From NCBI GenBank assembly GCA_006503475.1, contig RSEH01000189.1, positions 1 to 64,000 on the forward strand: 64,000 bases of DNA, in the 5' to 3' direction. Source of the stretch: Stentor roeselii. Taxonomy: Eukaryota > Ciliophora > Heterotrichea > Heterotrichida > Stentoridae. Both the position numbers and the translations under genes were made by a program. The notes below the pieces were generated by a model. It did not search any database and was not told where the DNA came from. It saw only the letters and a program-made list of their open reading frames with translations. Below, piece by piece: positions 48,753-58,560 of this stretch; the stretch's first letter is position 1, and each line of letters starts with the position of its first letter.

Positions 48753-50012
48753 ATGGACAGGAATAGCAAAGCACAGTCTGCTTCTAAAGGGAACTATAGT
48801 GTTTCTGAACTAGGGGGTCCTTGCTCTATCTATAAAAAACCTACGAAGGTCATTGGGTCGACTTTTCTGCTTGACGAAAGATATGAAATTATCGATACCA
48901 TTGGAAGTGGAGCTTATGGAGTTGTCGTTTCCGCCCGAGATACAAAGACGGGTGAGATGGTAGCAATAAAGAAGATCGAGAAGGCATTCGAGCACTCAAC
49001 CTTCACAAAGCGAACCCTCCGAGAGTTAAAAATAATGCGTTTGCTGAACCACGAGAACCTAATCCGAATAAAAAACATCCAACTTCCAAAGTCACGAGAA
49101 GAATTCGACGAAATCTACGTGATAAGCGAGTTGATGGAAACAGACCTAAGTTCAATCATCAAGTCTCCTCAGCCCTTATCCGACGAGCACGTTCAGTTCT
49201 TCCTCTACCAGATCCTGCGAGGTTTAAAGTACATGCACAGCGCTTGCATCTTACACAGAGACCTAAAGCCTCGCAACCTTCTGGTAAACTCGAACTGCGA
49301 CTTGAAAATATGCGACTTTGGCCTTGCGCGGCCTTTTATCAATGAAATGAAAGTAACGTCAAGTCAAATGACAGACTACGTCGCAACGCGCTGGTACCGA
49401 GCGCCTGAAGTGCTTTTGACTTACAAGAAGTACACAGCCGCTATGGACATGTGGTCAGTTGGATGTATTTTTGGAGAATTACTGCTGAGGAAACCTCTTC
49501 TTCCAGGAACTGACGCGAATCATCAGATTGAAATCATTTTTAATTTATTGGGAACTCCAAGTGATAATGATGTTGAAAGTATTCCTAATCCTAGAGCGAA
49601 GGAAAAAGTTTTGAGAACTAGTAAGAGGAATGGAAAACCTTTTGAGAATGTTTTTAAAGATTGTAATCCTCAGGCTTTGGATTTGTTGAAGAAAATGCTG
49701 GAGTTTAACCCTGATAAGAGGATTGGAGTTGAAGATGCTTTGAGTCATCCTTATTTGGCGACTTTACATTTCCCGGATGATGAACCTGTCACTGGACCTG
49801 TTAGTCTTTTTGATTTTGAGTATGAGAGACAATTGCTTACTATGAGGGACTTGAAGGATTTAATGTATGAAGAAATTCTTTTGTATCATTTTAATGGAAA
49901 AAGACATGAATATGAAGTCAATAAAGCTAACTTTTTAGCTACTTCTAATGCTTCTGTACCTAGTCAGGGACTCGTCAAGAATGACACTGATAGCGATGAT
50001 GATATAAATTAA
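48753..50012 (+). CDS. MAP kinase, TDY type
   Basis: A 419-aa MAP kinase. Gly loop IGSGAYGVVVSA, Lys73, HRDLKPRNLLV at 168-178, DFG 188-190, activation-loop dual site TDY at 207-209, then VATRWYRAPEVLL. The MAPK insert (KVLRTSKRNGKPF..LLKKMLEFNPDKRI) and C-lobe are complete. TDY is the variant seen in some plant and protist MAPKs, where animals' ERK1/2 have TEY. A loop with Arg in place of Glu or Asp after the catalytic Lys (KPRN) is within the family range. Its stop overlaps the convergent gene's stop by four bases. Confidence 0.94.
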   Translation: MDRNSKAQSASKGNYSVSELGGPCSIYKKPTKVIGSTFLLDERYEIIDTIGSGAYGVVVSARDTKTGEMVAIKKIEKAFEHSTFTKRTLRELKIMRLLNHENLIRIKNIQLPKSREEFDEIYVISELMETDLSSIIKSPQPLSDEHVQFFLYQILRGLKYMHSACILHRDLKPRNLLVNSNCDLKICDFGLARPFINEMKVTSSQMTDYVATRWYRAPEVLLTYKKYTAAMDMWSVGCIFGELLLRKPLLPGTDANHQIEIIFNLLGTPSDNDVESIPNPRAKEKVLRTSKRNGKPFENVFKDCNPQALDLLKKMLEFNPDKRIGVEDALSHPYLATLHFPDDEPVTGPVSLFDFEYERQLLTMRDLKDLMYEEILLYHFNGKRHEYEVNKANFLATSNASVPSQGLVKNDTDSDDDIN

Positions 50013-50773
50013 TTAGGATTGTTCCGCAGTTTTGATAAGTCTTCCCGCATTCTTTTATTTTCTTCTGCAATACTCGAGAAAAAATTAGGAATCGAAGATT
50101 TAGAACGTTCATTTTTCGTAGAAATTTCCAAATTTTTCAAATAATCTTCATTTTCCTGTAATTTCAAATCATAACATTCATGAAGCGAATGCAATTTTTC
50201 AATATTTTCTTTAGAACATCTCGAAACCCTATTAAAATCCTTGCAAATATTCGAAAACTGCAAATCAATGCAATTTTTCGCAGCCTTCACAGCCTTCTCA
50301 ACTTTTTTCTCAATATTTTCCCTAACATTAACATGACTCCTAATCGAAAACCTAATAAAAGCGACCTGTTCATGAACATCTAAAATTTTCTGATCAGTTT
50401 CAATCTGAAAGCTTTTCAAGTTACTATCAAGTAACTTCAAAGCCTTTTCAAACTTAATTCCCTGCTCTTCGACATTTCGATAAAAACTTTTGCATTCCGG
50501 TTTAAAATTCTCATCCAAAGGAAAATGCCCGGAAAAGTCGATATCAAGTCTTTCCTTGCGAGAAATCTTAGAAACATCAAGAGACTCATTAAAACTGTTC
50601 TCACGTGCTGCAGGGTTACTTGAACTCCTTCCAAAGTTCGGCGTTTGTGAAGATCCCGGCCTGGCAACTGGATGAATCATTTTTTTGTTGGACTTCATCG
50701 ACTTGGGAAGAGCGGGTCTTGCTTTGTTCATGCTTTCTTTGTAAGAGTTGCTTGATCGAAGAGGTTTTGACAT
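50009..50773 (-). CDS. Coiled-coil protein, 254 aa, unknown
   Basis: The N-terminal 80 residues are Ser/Asn/Pro-rich and basic. The rest is a long, regular helix-rich region (KALKLLDSNLKSFQIETDQKIL, NIEKKVEKAVKAAKNCIDLQF, KLRNN). The basic head plus a rod of about 160 residues recalls SF-assemblin/beta-giardin fibre proteins, but I cannot confirm the signature. It overlaps the MAPK gene by 4 bp at the stops and is divergent with the gene at 50845. Confidence 0.65.
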   Translation of the reverse strand: MSKPLRSSNSYKESMNKARPALPKSMKSNKKMIHPVARPGSSQTPNFGRSSSNPAARENSFNESLDVSKISRKERLDIDFSGHFPLDENFKPECKSFYRNVEEQGIKFEKALKLLDSNLKSFQIETDQKILDVHEQVAFIRFSIRSHVNVRENIEKKVEKAVKAAKNCIDLQFSNICKDFNRVSRCSKENIEKLHSLHECYDLKLQENEDYLKNLEISTKNERSKSSIPNFFSSIAEENKRMREDLSKLRNNPN

Positions 50774-50844
50774 TTTTTAAAATAAGAATCGTTTTGAATG
50801 AAGAGTTTTGTTTAACTGACTTGAATGGTTATACTTTATGCAAG

Positions 50845-51549
50845 ATGTGGAGGGCTTTTGTTAACTCTTTTAATATCAACACTTATGAAAACTACTTGAA
50901 AAAACATCTCGTGGCTCAAGATATTGGGAAAAATAAACAAAAAAGAGAAAATAGTGATTTGGTTTCTAGAGAAGCTCAAAAAATGACTAGCGATTTTCTT
51001 GATTTACAGAAAAAAGTTCAGGAGCAGAGGAGGAATATCAGGGAAACTGATGAGATTCGGGAAAATCGCAGAAAAATGAAGATTCGAAGGGATAATCAGA
51101 TGAGACTTGAGGAAAAAAGTGAGAAAAAATCGTTTTTGCAGAGAATCAGGAGTTATTCCAATAATAAAGCAAAGAAAAAAAAGGTTTTAGATGATTTGGA
51201 TAAAGAGAGCGAGAAAGAAGGAATTGAGGTTGTGAAGGAAACTACTTTTGTTACTTGTTTACGACCGTCTTCACCGATTAAGGCAATTTTTAGACCTTCA
51301 ACAAGAGCTAATTCAAAAAAAAATACTATAAAATTGAAGGAGTATCAAGAAAAGGTGATGAAAGAGTTCAAGAAAACTTTACCTAGAGATTATTATGATC
51401 AGCTGGAAACTGAATTTTTGAAGATAAGAAAAAAAAGTGAAGAAACATTTGAACAGTACAGTATGTCGAAGAAACTCAAGAAAAGCAACCCTTTTGATAT
51501 TCGGCCGAAAACCAGGGCATGTTCAAGCATAGATTTTTTATTTAAATGA
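50845..51549 (+). CDS. Basic coiled-coil protein, 234 aa, unknown
   Basis: The open frame continues upstream into the neighbour gene on the other strand, so ATG 50845 (MWRAFVNSFNINTYENYLKK) is taken as the start. Very rich in Lys, Arg and Glu, with long helices (EIRENRRKMKIRRDNQMRLEEK) and a C-terminal block (TLPRDYYDQLETEFLKIRKKSEETFEQY). No family recognised. It ends in TGA, which shows TGA works as a stop here. Confidence 0.6.
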   Translation: MWRAFVNSFNINTYENYLKKHLVAQDIGKNKQKRENSDLVSREAQKMTSDFLDLQKKVQEQRRNIRETDEIRENRRKMKIRRDNQMRLEEKSEKKSFLQRIRSYSNNKAKKKKVLDDLDKESEKEGIEVVKETTFVTCLRPSSPIKAIFRPSTRANSKKNTIKLKEYQEKVMKEFKKTLPRDYYDQLETEFLKIRKKSEETFEQYSMSKKLKKSNPFDIRPKTRACSSIDFLFK

Positions 51550-51772
51550 TTTTCATAAAAAAAATTTACATATTTCTTCATACTTTGAGGAAATGAGATC
51601 AATTAGTTTTATTTCTTTAGTTCAAGGTGTTATTCATATTTTCATCAAACTAATTTTTCAATCTAAAATAAAAGAATCTCTTTAAATATTCATCTTATGC
51701 ATTAAAGTAACTTTGAATCTCGTAAAATTTCATAATAATCTTCATTCCATTATATAATTATACCAGATTAGA

Positions 51773-52126
51773 ATGAGAAGGAACAAAAAAAAGAATATTT
51801 TCACATCACATACCTTGAAATATTGCCCGGATTGCTGTAATTTCTGTTATATTTGCAAAGGTGCATGCAAGGCTGAAATCATTAATGGAATTGACTCTGA
51901 TATGATTCCTGAAAATCATCCTGTACCTAAAAAAAAACTTAAGTCTCACAAATTTGGAATCGGCTCTTTAAGAAAAGGAAGGACTTTTGTTAGAGCTATG
52001 TTTGGACGACATCGATGTTGCAGTCGAGAAACCAAGAATTTCGAAACTCGCAAAAACAAAGAAAAAAGAATTTCTGATGACCTTCAAGAGCAGCTTGTTC
52101 TTTATCGCTTGGGTCATTCTAATTGA
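51773..52126 (+). CDS. Small Cys-rich basic protein, 117 aa
   Basis: Unknown. A Cys cluster (YCPDCCNFCYICKGACKAE, about 17-35) could bind zinc. A basic middle (RKGRTFVRAMFGRHRCCSRE) and a charged helix end the protein. It ends in TGA. It is flanked by AT-rich spacers of 223 and 317 bp. Real coding is likely but not certain. Confidence 0.5.
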   Translation: MRRNKKKNIFTSHTLKYCPDCCNFCYICKGACKAEIINGIDSDMIPENHPVPKKKLKSHKFGIGSLRKGRTFVRAMFGRHRCCSRETKNFETRKNKEKRISDDLQEQLVLYRLGHSN

Positions 52127-52443
52127 ATCTTGATTTAGTTAAACTATTAATTTTAAGCATGCCTTTTGTAATCTCTTTAATCAAATTACTACGAGGTAGA
52201 ATGAACTTTAGTTATTTTGATTAAAGATGGTTTAAAATTTGTCATAAATTTTAGGATTATTGCCAGGTGTTGAATAGTTTTATATTTATGGAAATGGTAA
52301 CTATTTTATATAAATAGAAAAATATCCAGTTAATATTTACGAATCTCGAAGATAGTCTTTATGGTATAAATATTTAAAGAATTTTTCATTTGTCAACACT
52401 TAGTTGAAGATCGAACATTAGCTTATTAGAAATTAATATTTAT
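52127..52443. other. Intergenic, nothing recognised
   Basis: 317 bp between two small convergent genes; very AT-rich, with no frame or repeat seen. Confidence 0.5.
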
Positions 52444-52680
52444 TTAAATATGCATGGCTTTAGTTTCTTTCGATGTTGAATCTTGAGGTTGGACTGAATC
52501 TGATATATCATATTCCAGAGGATCTTCTAATATTGGAGTGATTTTGTAGTCTTTAATATGCAGTTTCTTAGGGTGGCTAAATTTTAATAAAAGTAGGTTT
52601 AAACTGATGTTATTTTGATTGTGTTGGTCAATATAGAGAGTTTGATTCGCTCTGTGATACCTTGTAAAGGAGCATCCCAT
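52444..52680 (-). CDS. Small protein with N-myristoylation signal, 78 aa
   Basis: Begins MGCSFTRY: Gly2, Cys3 and Ser4 fit dual acylation. The rest is polar with the short hydrophobic stretch SLNLLLLKF. No family recognised. The frame is short, so it could be chance, though the lipidation-like start and non-random composition favour a gene. The next 306 bp (52681-52986) show nothing. Confidence 0.4.
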   Translation of the reverse strand: MGCSFTRYHRANQTLYIDQHNQNNISLNLLLLKFSHPKKLHIKDYKITPILEDPLEYDISDSVQPQDSTSKETKAMHI

Positions 52681-52986
52681 TAATTAATTACATCCTTATC
52701 TTGGCTCCTATTTTAGTATAAAAATGTTCAAAGCTTTTATGAAATGTTGCCCTTATCAAAGTGACCCTTCGTAATTCAATACAAAACATCTCAGAATGAA
52801 TTCCTAGCAAACAAGATAATAAATATTACTTTACAATAAATTGCGTTACATATTTATAATTTTTCGAGCTAATGTTTCAAAGAAATTCAAAAACTTATCC
52901 TGAATCATTCAAATCTGATCAGGTAAATATTGAATAATTATTAATATTACGAATGATTTAGCATCGAAACTGTCTTCAGCAGTCTC

Positions 52987-54912
52987 TTAACTACTTATAA
53001 AAGTCCAGCCTGATATATGAGTTGCTGGGTCAAAAGAAAAATGCGATCCCATGATATTCTCTTGAGGTATCGATCCAGGAATTATTGGAGTGTGGTTTGG
53101 TCTTGGTGGTCTAAGTTCTTTTCTCAATGTGCTTTCCCAGTTGATTCCATAAAAGAAAGGATGGTCCTTAATCTCCTCAGCATCTCTCCGACATCCTAGT
53201 CTTTTAAGTGGGTCTCTATTCAAAAGTTCCTTGAGTAAACTTCTCGCATCAACACTTAAAGATGTGGGAATTTTTAGTTTACCTTTCTGTATATTGCTAA
53301 ACATCTGTTCTCTATTCGTTGAAAAGTAAGGAGGAAATCCAACAATCATCTCATAAAAAAGCACTCCAAGTAAATACCAGTCAACAGATTTGCCATGTCC
53401 CTGCCGTTTAAGCATTTCCGGTGCCAAATACGCGACACTCCCACAAAATGAATGAGCCGAATGATTATCCATGATCCCTTCCTTCGAGAGTCCAAAGTCA
53501 GTTAACAGCGCATGTCCTTCTTCATCAAGAACAATATTATCAGGTTTCAAGTCCCTATAAATAATATCCCTTCGATGCAGTTCTTCAATAGCCAAAAGAA
53601 TTTCACAAAGATAAATCCTCGCCCTGTTCTCCGTGAACCTTTTCTCCCTATTAATCATTGCTGCCATGCTTCCACCAGGACAATAATCAAGTATCAAGAA
53701 CAACTTACTTGAAGTTTGAAATGCGTATTTAAGTCCCACAATAAACGGATGTTTAATATAACTCAAAACATTTCTTTCAGTCATTGCATACTTCACCAAG
53801 TTCTGCCCCATAATTTTACTTTTCATTAAAATCTTCATCGCATAAAGTTCCTTATTTTTCTTATGCTCAACAAGATAAACCTCTCCAAAACTTCCCTTTC
53901 CTAATAATTGAATAGCTTCAAAATCCCTAGCAGAGACTTTTTTGCTTTCCCCTCGGTCTTCCACCCTAAGTCCTGAAACGGGTGGTCTTAAAATACTACT
54001 GGCTTCATCTTCTCCAGTATTAATAATCTGAACATGTTGAGGTGTTAAGTCAACAACAGGAGGTGGGACTCTGCTGATTTTCATTAACTCCTGAATACTA
54101 ACACTGCTTACAAGGTCCAAAGGTGTCTTTCCACTTCGATTTTTAATAGACAAATCAGGGTATCGGTAAAGAATCCAGCTTAAAAATTCCTTATCCCCTT
54201 TCTCCACCGCGTAATGAGTCGGCGTATTCCCCAGCTCGTCAACGACATTAATATGCGCGCCTGACCTTAACAGCAACTGCGCTGCAGGCAACTGGACCTC
54301 GACACAAGCCAAGTGAAGAGGAGTCCTTCCAAGAGGGTCCTTCGCGTTGAGGTCAGTCATATGTCCGTAGTCAAGCAGAATCTCGCAGACCTTGACCAGT
54401 CCAAGACTGGCAGAGATGTGAAGCGCGTTTTGCCCTTGACTATTCCTGCTGTTGGCATCAGCTGCCAGTTCTCCATAAGTCTTCTTGTCTAAAAGGATCC
54501 TGCACAGTTCGAAGTCGCCATTTCCAGAAGCTTGCCATAAAGCTGCATTCATTTTTGACTTCTGCTCAGAAATGTGGTCCATCGCTTCTGAGTACTTTTC
54601 TTCGTTTATCAGCTCGTTCAAGGCTGCGAAAAAACTCTCGCCTGGCTTCAGAAGCGCCAGCTCTTGACCCGTGTTCAGGTTTTTTAGGTGGAATAGGTTG
54701 TCTGATAGAAGACCTGGGTGGAAACTTGACTTTGGAATGTTTTGAGCGAGAATGCCTTCGCTCACTGAACCCATTGGGGTTAAGGAGTTGTTTGAAAGTG
54801 CTTCGGAGAATTTTTGAGGAGCTTCTTCGAGGGTCAGCTCTGCTGAGATTGTTTGAGCTGTTGCTAGACTCTCGAGAACCTTTTTGATTGACTTTAGCAC
54901 AGAATCTTCCAT
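52987..54912 (-). CDS. AGC kinase with N-terminal ankyrin repeats
   Basis: A 641-aa Ser/Thr kinase. Residues about 120-270 hold four to five ankyrin repeats (GQNALHISASLGLVKVCEILL, GRTPLHLACVEVQLPAAQLLLRSGAH, GNTPTHYAVEKGDKEFL, GKTPLDLVSS). The AGC domain is 331-590: GKGSFGEVYLVEH, Lys360, YRDLKPDNIVLD at 452-462, DFG 472-474, activation loop SFCGSVAYLAPE where PDK1 would act on the Ser or on the neighbouring site. The C-tail ends in a hydrophobic motif, ISGWTFIS, which matches the F-x-G-F-S/T-F type with Thr at 637. Ankyrin-AGC fusions occur in ciliates and oomycetes. Confidence 0.92.
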   Translation of the reverse strand: MEDSVLKSIKKVLESLATAQTISAELTLEEAPQKFSEALSNNSLTPMGSVSEGILAQNIPKSSFHPGLLSDNLFHLKNLNTGQELALLKPGESFFAALNELINEEKYSEAMDHISEQKSKMNAALWQASGNGDFELCRILLDKKTYGELAADANSRNSQGQNALHISASLGLVKVCEILLDYGHMTDLNAKDPLGRTPLHLACVEVQLPAAQLLLRSGAHINVVDELGNTPTHYAVEKGDKEFLSWILYRYPDLSIKNRSGKTPLDLVSSVSIQELMKISRVPPPVVDLTPQHVQIINTGEDEASSILRPPVSGLRVEDRGESKKVSARDFEAIQLLGKGSFGEVYLVEHKKNKELYAMKILMKSKIMGQNLVKYAMTERNVLSYIKHPFIVGLKYAFQTSSKLFLILDYCPGGSMAAMINREKRFTENRARIYLCEILLAIEELHRRDIIYRDLKPDNIVLDEEGHALLTDFGLSKEGIMDNHSAHSFCGSVAYLAPEMLKRQGHGKSVDWYLLGVLFYEMIVGFPPYFSTNREQMFSNIQKGKLKIPTSLSVDARSLLKELLNRDPLKRLGCRRDAEEIKDHPFFYGINWESTLRKELRPPRPNHTPIIPGSIPQENIMGSHFSFDPATHISGWTFISS

Positions 54913-54948
54913 TATTTGTTTTGGAAAGTTGGTTATATTATTGAAAGA
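54913..54948. promoter_or_regulatory. 36-bp divergent promoter gap (AGC kinase / PI4K)
   Basis: Divergent ATGs 36 bp apart. The plus-strand gene's open frame continues upstream only to a TTG. Confidence 0.55.
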
Positions 54949-56805
54949 ATGTCAGAAGGATCCCTGCTTAGACTTTTTAATTGTGAAAATTTCACATTGG
55001 AGATGCTAATCGAATACCTCTACAAACAATCTAAAACAGGTGTTCTTTCCTTTTTAATCAACAAACTCTACAACTACCCATACACCTCCTACCAAGAGTA
55101 CATCCCCCAACTCCTGAACATCTGTTTCTTCAAAGAAGGTTGCAGCGATCTCGAAACTGTTCTCCTCCGGGCAAGTATCGACAGTCACAATTTCGCGTTA
55201 ACCCTTCATTTCCACCTAAACGCCTTTGTCGGTGACTGCAAAGAATCAGTGCGCCTTCGAGCCCGTGAATTTTTAGAAAACCTAGACATGGCAGTAGTGA
55301 ACGCATCGATGCCCAAACAATCCTCAGAATCAGCTCCTCCACATTTATTCAATTTAGCTTCATGCGATTCCGACATTGACGGCTTCATCCGAAAGAGTTT
55401 GCGAGCTGAATATTTTTCTTACCAGCTTCGAGTGACAGACCTTTTATGCAAGATTTCAGTTGGTCTTAACAAGATTCCTTTAGAACTGCGGGACTCAAAG
55501 CTGATGCTTTGGCTTGAAGGTGTCAATAATTTGATTTCCGATACCCGCAAAAAGTACTCAAGGCAGATTAAAGGATCCACTCGACTTTTTCGAGGACCGG
55601 TTTTAAGTCTTTCTTTTCATGCTGACCCTGACCTGGGCACTGCCCAGGTTGTGAGGATTTTATATGATAAAAGTTTGTGCTTTTGCACCAAGGCACGGGT
55701 CCCTTATAAGATGGTCTTTGAAACTATTGAGATACAAGAAGAAGAAATCGCCTCTGAAACTGTCTCTGCTCATAGTATTGATGAAGAAGTTTTTGATGAT
55801 CTCTCTGGTGTTGATGTTTTAAGTCTACAGAAAATGGCTCAGAAAGAAGTCAGGTTTGAAGGGTATTCGGAGTATGTTGAAAAAGTAGAAAAGGAACATG
55901 ATGAAATTGCAACTCCTCGAAATAAATTGGGGAATCAAGAAAGTAAAGATATCTGGGGAGAGTCTTGGGGAACTCTTGCGAATAAGGTTAAGGAAAGTTC
56001 GAATTTTGGGAAATATTCTTCATGGAAACTTAGAGGGATTATTGTTAAAGGACTTGATGACCTTCGGCAGGAGTTCCTTGCGATGCAGCTTATCACGAAG
56101 ATCAGAAAGATCTGGGAACAGGCTCAACTTTCTCTTTATCTTCGTACATATGAGATCCGTGTTATTAGTGACTATATGGGAATCATCGAATTCATCCCTG
56201 ACACTCTTTCAATTCATGGAATTAAGAAAAATTTCCCAGATTTCTCTACTTTGGCTGATTTTTACAAAAGAAACTGGGGACCTTCATTTGAAGAGGCTCA
56301 GAGAAACTTCGTCCAAAGTATGGCTGGGTATTCTTTGGTCTGTTATTTACTTAACCTGAAAGACAGACACAATGCAAATATTTTGATTGACTCTGCAGGG
56401 CACATCATTCACATCGACTTCGGCTTCTTTTTAACTACTAGTCCTGGACGCATGGGATTCGAAAGCGCGCCTTTTAAACTGACCTCGGAAATGGCAGAGG
56501 TCATGGACGGCTCTCAGGGAGAAATGTTTCAGTATTTTAAGATGCTGCTTTTTCAGGGATTTTTAGAAGTCAGGAAACATGCAAATGCCTTGGTTATGAT
56601 CTTGGAAGCCATTGGGGAAAACTCGAATTTGCCTTGCTTGGCTGATTTCCAGGTGGCTCTTGATGGGTTTAAGAATAGACTTCAACTTAATTTGACTGAT
56701 GAAAAGTGTTTGCTTTTTATTGATGAACTCGTGGCTGCTAGTTTGGCTAATTGGAGGACTATGAAGTATGATGATTTTCAGTACCTAACAAATGGAATTT
56801 TATAA
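54949..56805 (+). CDS. PI4KB: Phosphatidylinositol 4-kinase beta (type III)
   Basis: A 618-aa lipid kinase that makes PI4P, mainly at the Golgi. The first ATG (MSEGSLLRLFN) is at 54949. An N-terminal helical (LKU-like) region is followed by a linker. The kinase domain runs from about 350 to the end: KGLDDLRQEFLAMQLITKI, then the catalytic loop LKDRHNANILID near 468-479, the DFG-like HIDFGFFLTTSPG near 486-498, and FKLTSEMAEVMDG. The end EVRKHANALVMILEAIGENSNLPCL is typical of PI4K-beta rather than PI3K. An 8-bp GC-rich hairpin lies in the coding region at 55631-55649. Confidence 0.94.
   Translation: MSEGSLLRLFNCENFTLEMLIEYLYKQSKTGVLSFLINKLYNYPYTSYQEYIPQLLNICFFKEGCSDLETVLLRASIDSHNFALTLHFHLNAFVGDCKESVRLRAREFLENLDMAVVNASMPKQSSESAPPHLFNLASCDSDIDGFIRKSLRAEYFSYQLRVTDLLCKISVGLNKIPLELRDSKLMLWLEGVNNLISDTRKKYSRQIKGSTRLFRGPVLSLSFHADPDLGTAQVVRILYDKSLCFCTKARVPYKMVFETIEIQEEEIASETVSAHSIDEEVFDDLSGVDVLSLQKMAQKEVRFEGYSEYVEKVEKEHDEIATPRNKLGNQESKDIWGESWGTLANKVKESSNFGKYSSWKLRGIIVKGLDDLRQEFLAMQLITKIRKIWEQAQLSLYLRTYEIRVISDYMGIIEFIPDTLSIHGIKKNFPDFSTLADFYKRNWGPSFEEAQRNFVQSMAGYSLVCYLLNLKDRHNANILIDSAGHIIHIDFGFFLTTSPGRMGFESAPFKLTSEMAEVMDGSQGEMFQYFKMLLFQGFLEVRKHANALVMILEAIGENSNLPCLADFQVALDGFKNRLQLNLTDEKCLLFIDELVAASLANWRTMKYDDFQYLTNGIL
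55631..55649. repeat. 8-bp hairpin in PI4KB coding region
   Basis: ACCTGGGC and GCCCAGGT around ACT. Confidence 0.75.
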
Positions 56806-57839
56806 TAGATGATTAGGGAGGAGATAAAATTATAAGGTTTGCTGTTGTTTGGATTGAGATTTTGTTTTGATAGAAATAGGGGATTTGGGTATTATGGAAA
56901 AAATCTTGAAATTTAAGATTATTTTTAGTTTAATTATTAAATTATGATTAAGGATTTTAAGGTTCAGAGACTTAGACATTACTTCTGGTATCGAAACTTA
57001 TAGAAAGAGTTAGTGGATGATAAAGAGAGTTGGATTTTTACATCTGATTACTTTGAATTAAAAGTAAGTTTAAAAAGTAATGGAAAGGAAGCACTTTGAA
57101 GGAATAAATATCACTTTGGGTGCTAGTTTAATAAAGGAATGTTGTGGGAGAATGTCTAAATGGGTAAAAAATGTAATGGTAAATTAAATGGCATGATGAG
57201 TCTGCTTGATTTTTAATTGTATCAGTTGTATTAAAATATGCTAATCCAATAAAGATATTCGTCTTTGTTTAGAAAGAATTGTTATACCATCATTTACAAG
57301 CACCTGAAACTATGAGAATGGATTAAACGCAGTGAATATGATGAAAAGTTTGTCTATAATAAAGTGATTATTTTATAGAATTTTTAATAATAATTAAGAT
57401 TTAACTTCACTTATAAAAAAGTATTGAAACTTTCTTTAGAATCAAAATCTAAATGTTCAACAATTATCTAAAATCGCCTTATATAATCTAAAGCCTCAGT
57501 CTAAACTGGTATTCAAATATTATATGTAAATATTCCTTTGTTTTTCTAAAGCACAACAGTATCAATCAAAAGAGGTTTAATTATCTTTGTAATAAATCCA
57601 GGATGCCTTTAGCCTCAGCTTCTGAATTTCATTTTACTGATCATATTTACTATTTCTGGATAGTCACTCAATACAAAAGTCTTTATTTCATCAGATCCCA
57701 CAAGATAAAGTATATTTAAAACATCAATTTTGAAAAATTATATTCGCTCATAATTTCATATAAACTTCTAACATCGAAAGGCAAATTTTATAAGATTCTA
57801 TAAGCATTTTCATAGTTTTTCTAAATTAAATCCCTTACA
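56806..57839. other. Gene-poor stretch
   Basis: About 1 kb without a convincing frame. Strongly AT-rich. It should include the PI4KB 3' end. Nothing else recognised. Confidence 0.5.
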
Positions 57840-58560
57840 ATCTGAATTATCTAGCTGAACTTCGAGAGGAGGCCTTCGCAATAGATTCCAAGTATTTAAT
57901 CATCACTCTAAGTTCCGCATGGATTGCGATCGTGACATGCCAGATGTTGAAAAAAGCTGTAGCTCTGCAATGCCTGTGCCTGATAGTTTGAATAGCCCTT
58001 CAGAAATTACTTGTTGTTTGAAGTTATGGAAGCCATTTCTCACTTTGACATCTGCATCAGTTAATTCATTTAATTGTTTAAGCATGTACTTAAATTACTA
58101 TGTAGGATACCCTGATATAATAACTTCTTTATCATTATACTGATATACTTCATCACTTCTACAAAGGATAATACATTAAAATTTAAGCACCTTTCGATAC
58201 CTGGTATTTTTTTTTAATAATTGACTTATAGATTGCCAAAATAGCAGTGCTATTATAAGGTAAGCAATATAATTAGAATGATAGACATATGCTTGCTGGT
58301 GAGTTTTGTTTGAATTCTATAACTGGACTGAATGTATAATTATAATAAATATCTCCAGGAAGAAAATCATAATTGTGATTATCGTTATCATCAAAAGAAA
58401 CATATTTACTCTCGTTTAATATTTTGCTCATAATATCATAGACTGCGTGAAAGTTTGTGAGAGCAAATGCCAGGAATTTTTGTTATCTTATATAGATGCT
58501 TCCTATAGGTTACTGAAAACAAAGCATGTCCCTGATGGTTAAATTTTTCCCAATGAAGGT
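57840..58560 (-). pseudogene. Decayed membrane-protein gene (relic)
   Basis: Pieces of protein-like sequence run down the minus strand in changing frames. At about 58500-58280: LTNFHAVYDIMSKILNESKY, then DNHNYDFLPGDIYYNYTFSP. At about 58280-58190: a membrane-helix-like AYLIIALLFWQSISQLLKKN. Near 58150-58085: EVMKYISIMIKKLLYQ. At 58085-57903: LNELTDADVKVRNGFHNF, VISEGLFKLSGTGIAEL, TSGMSRSQSMRNLE. The order suggests an extracellular part, one helix, then a cytosolic part. Stops and frame changes separate the pieces and I found no 15-nt intron set that joins them. No family recognised. Confidence 0.4.
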
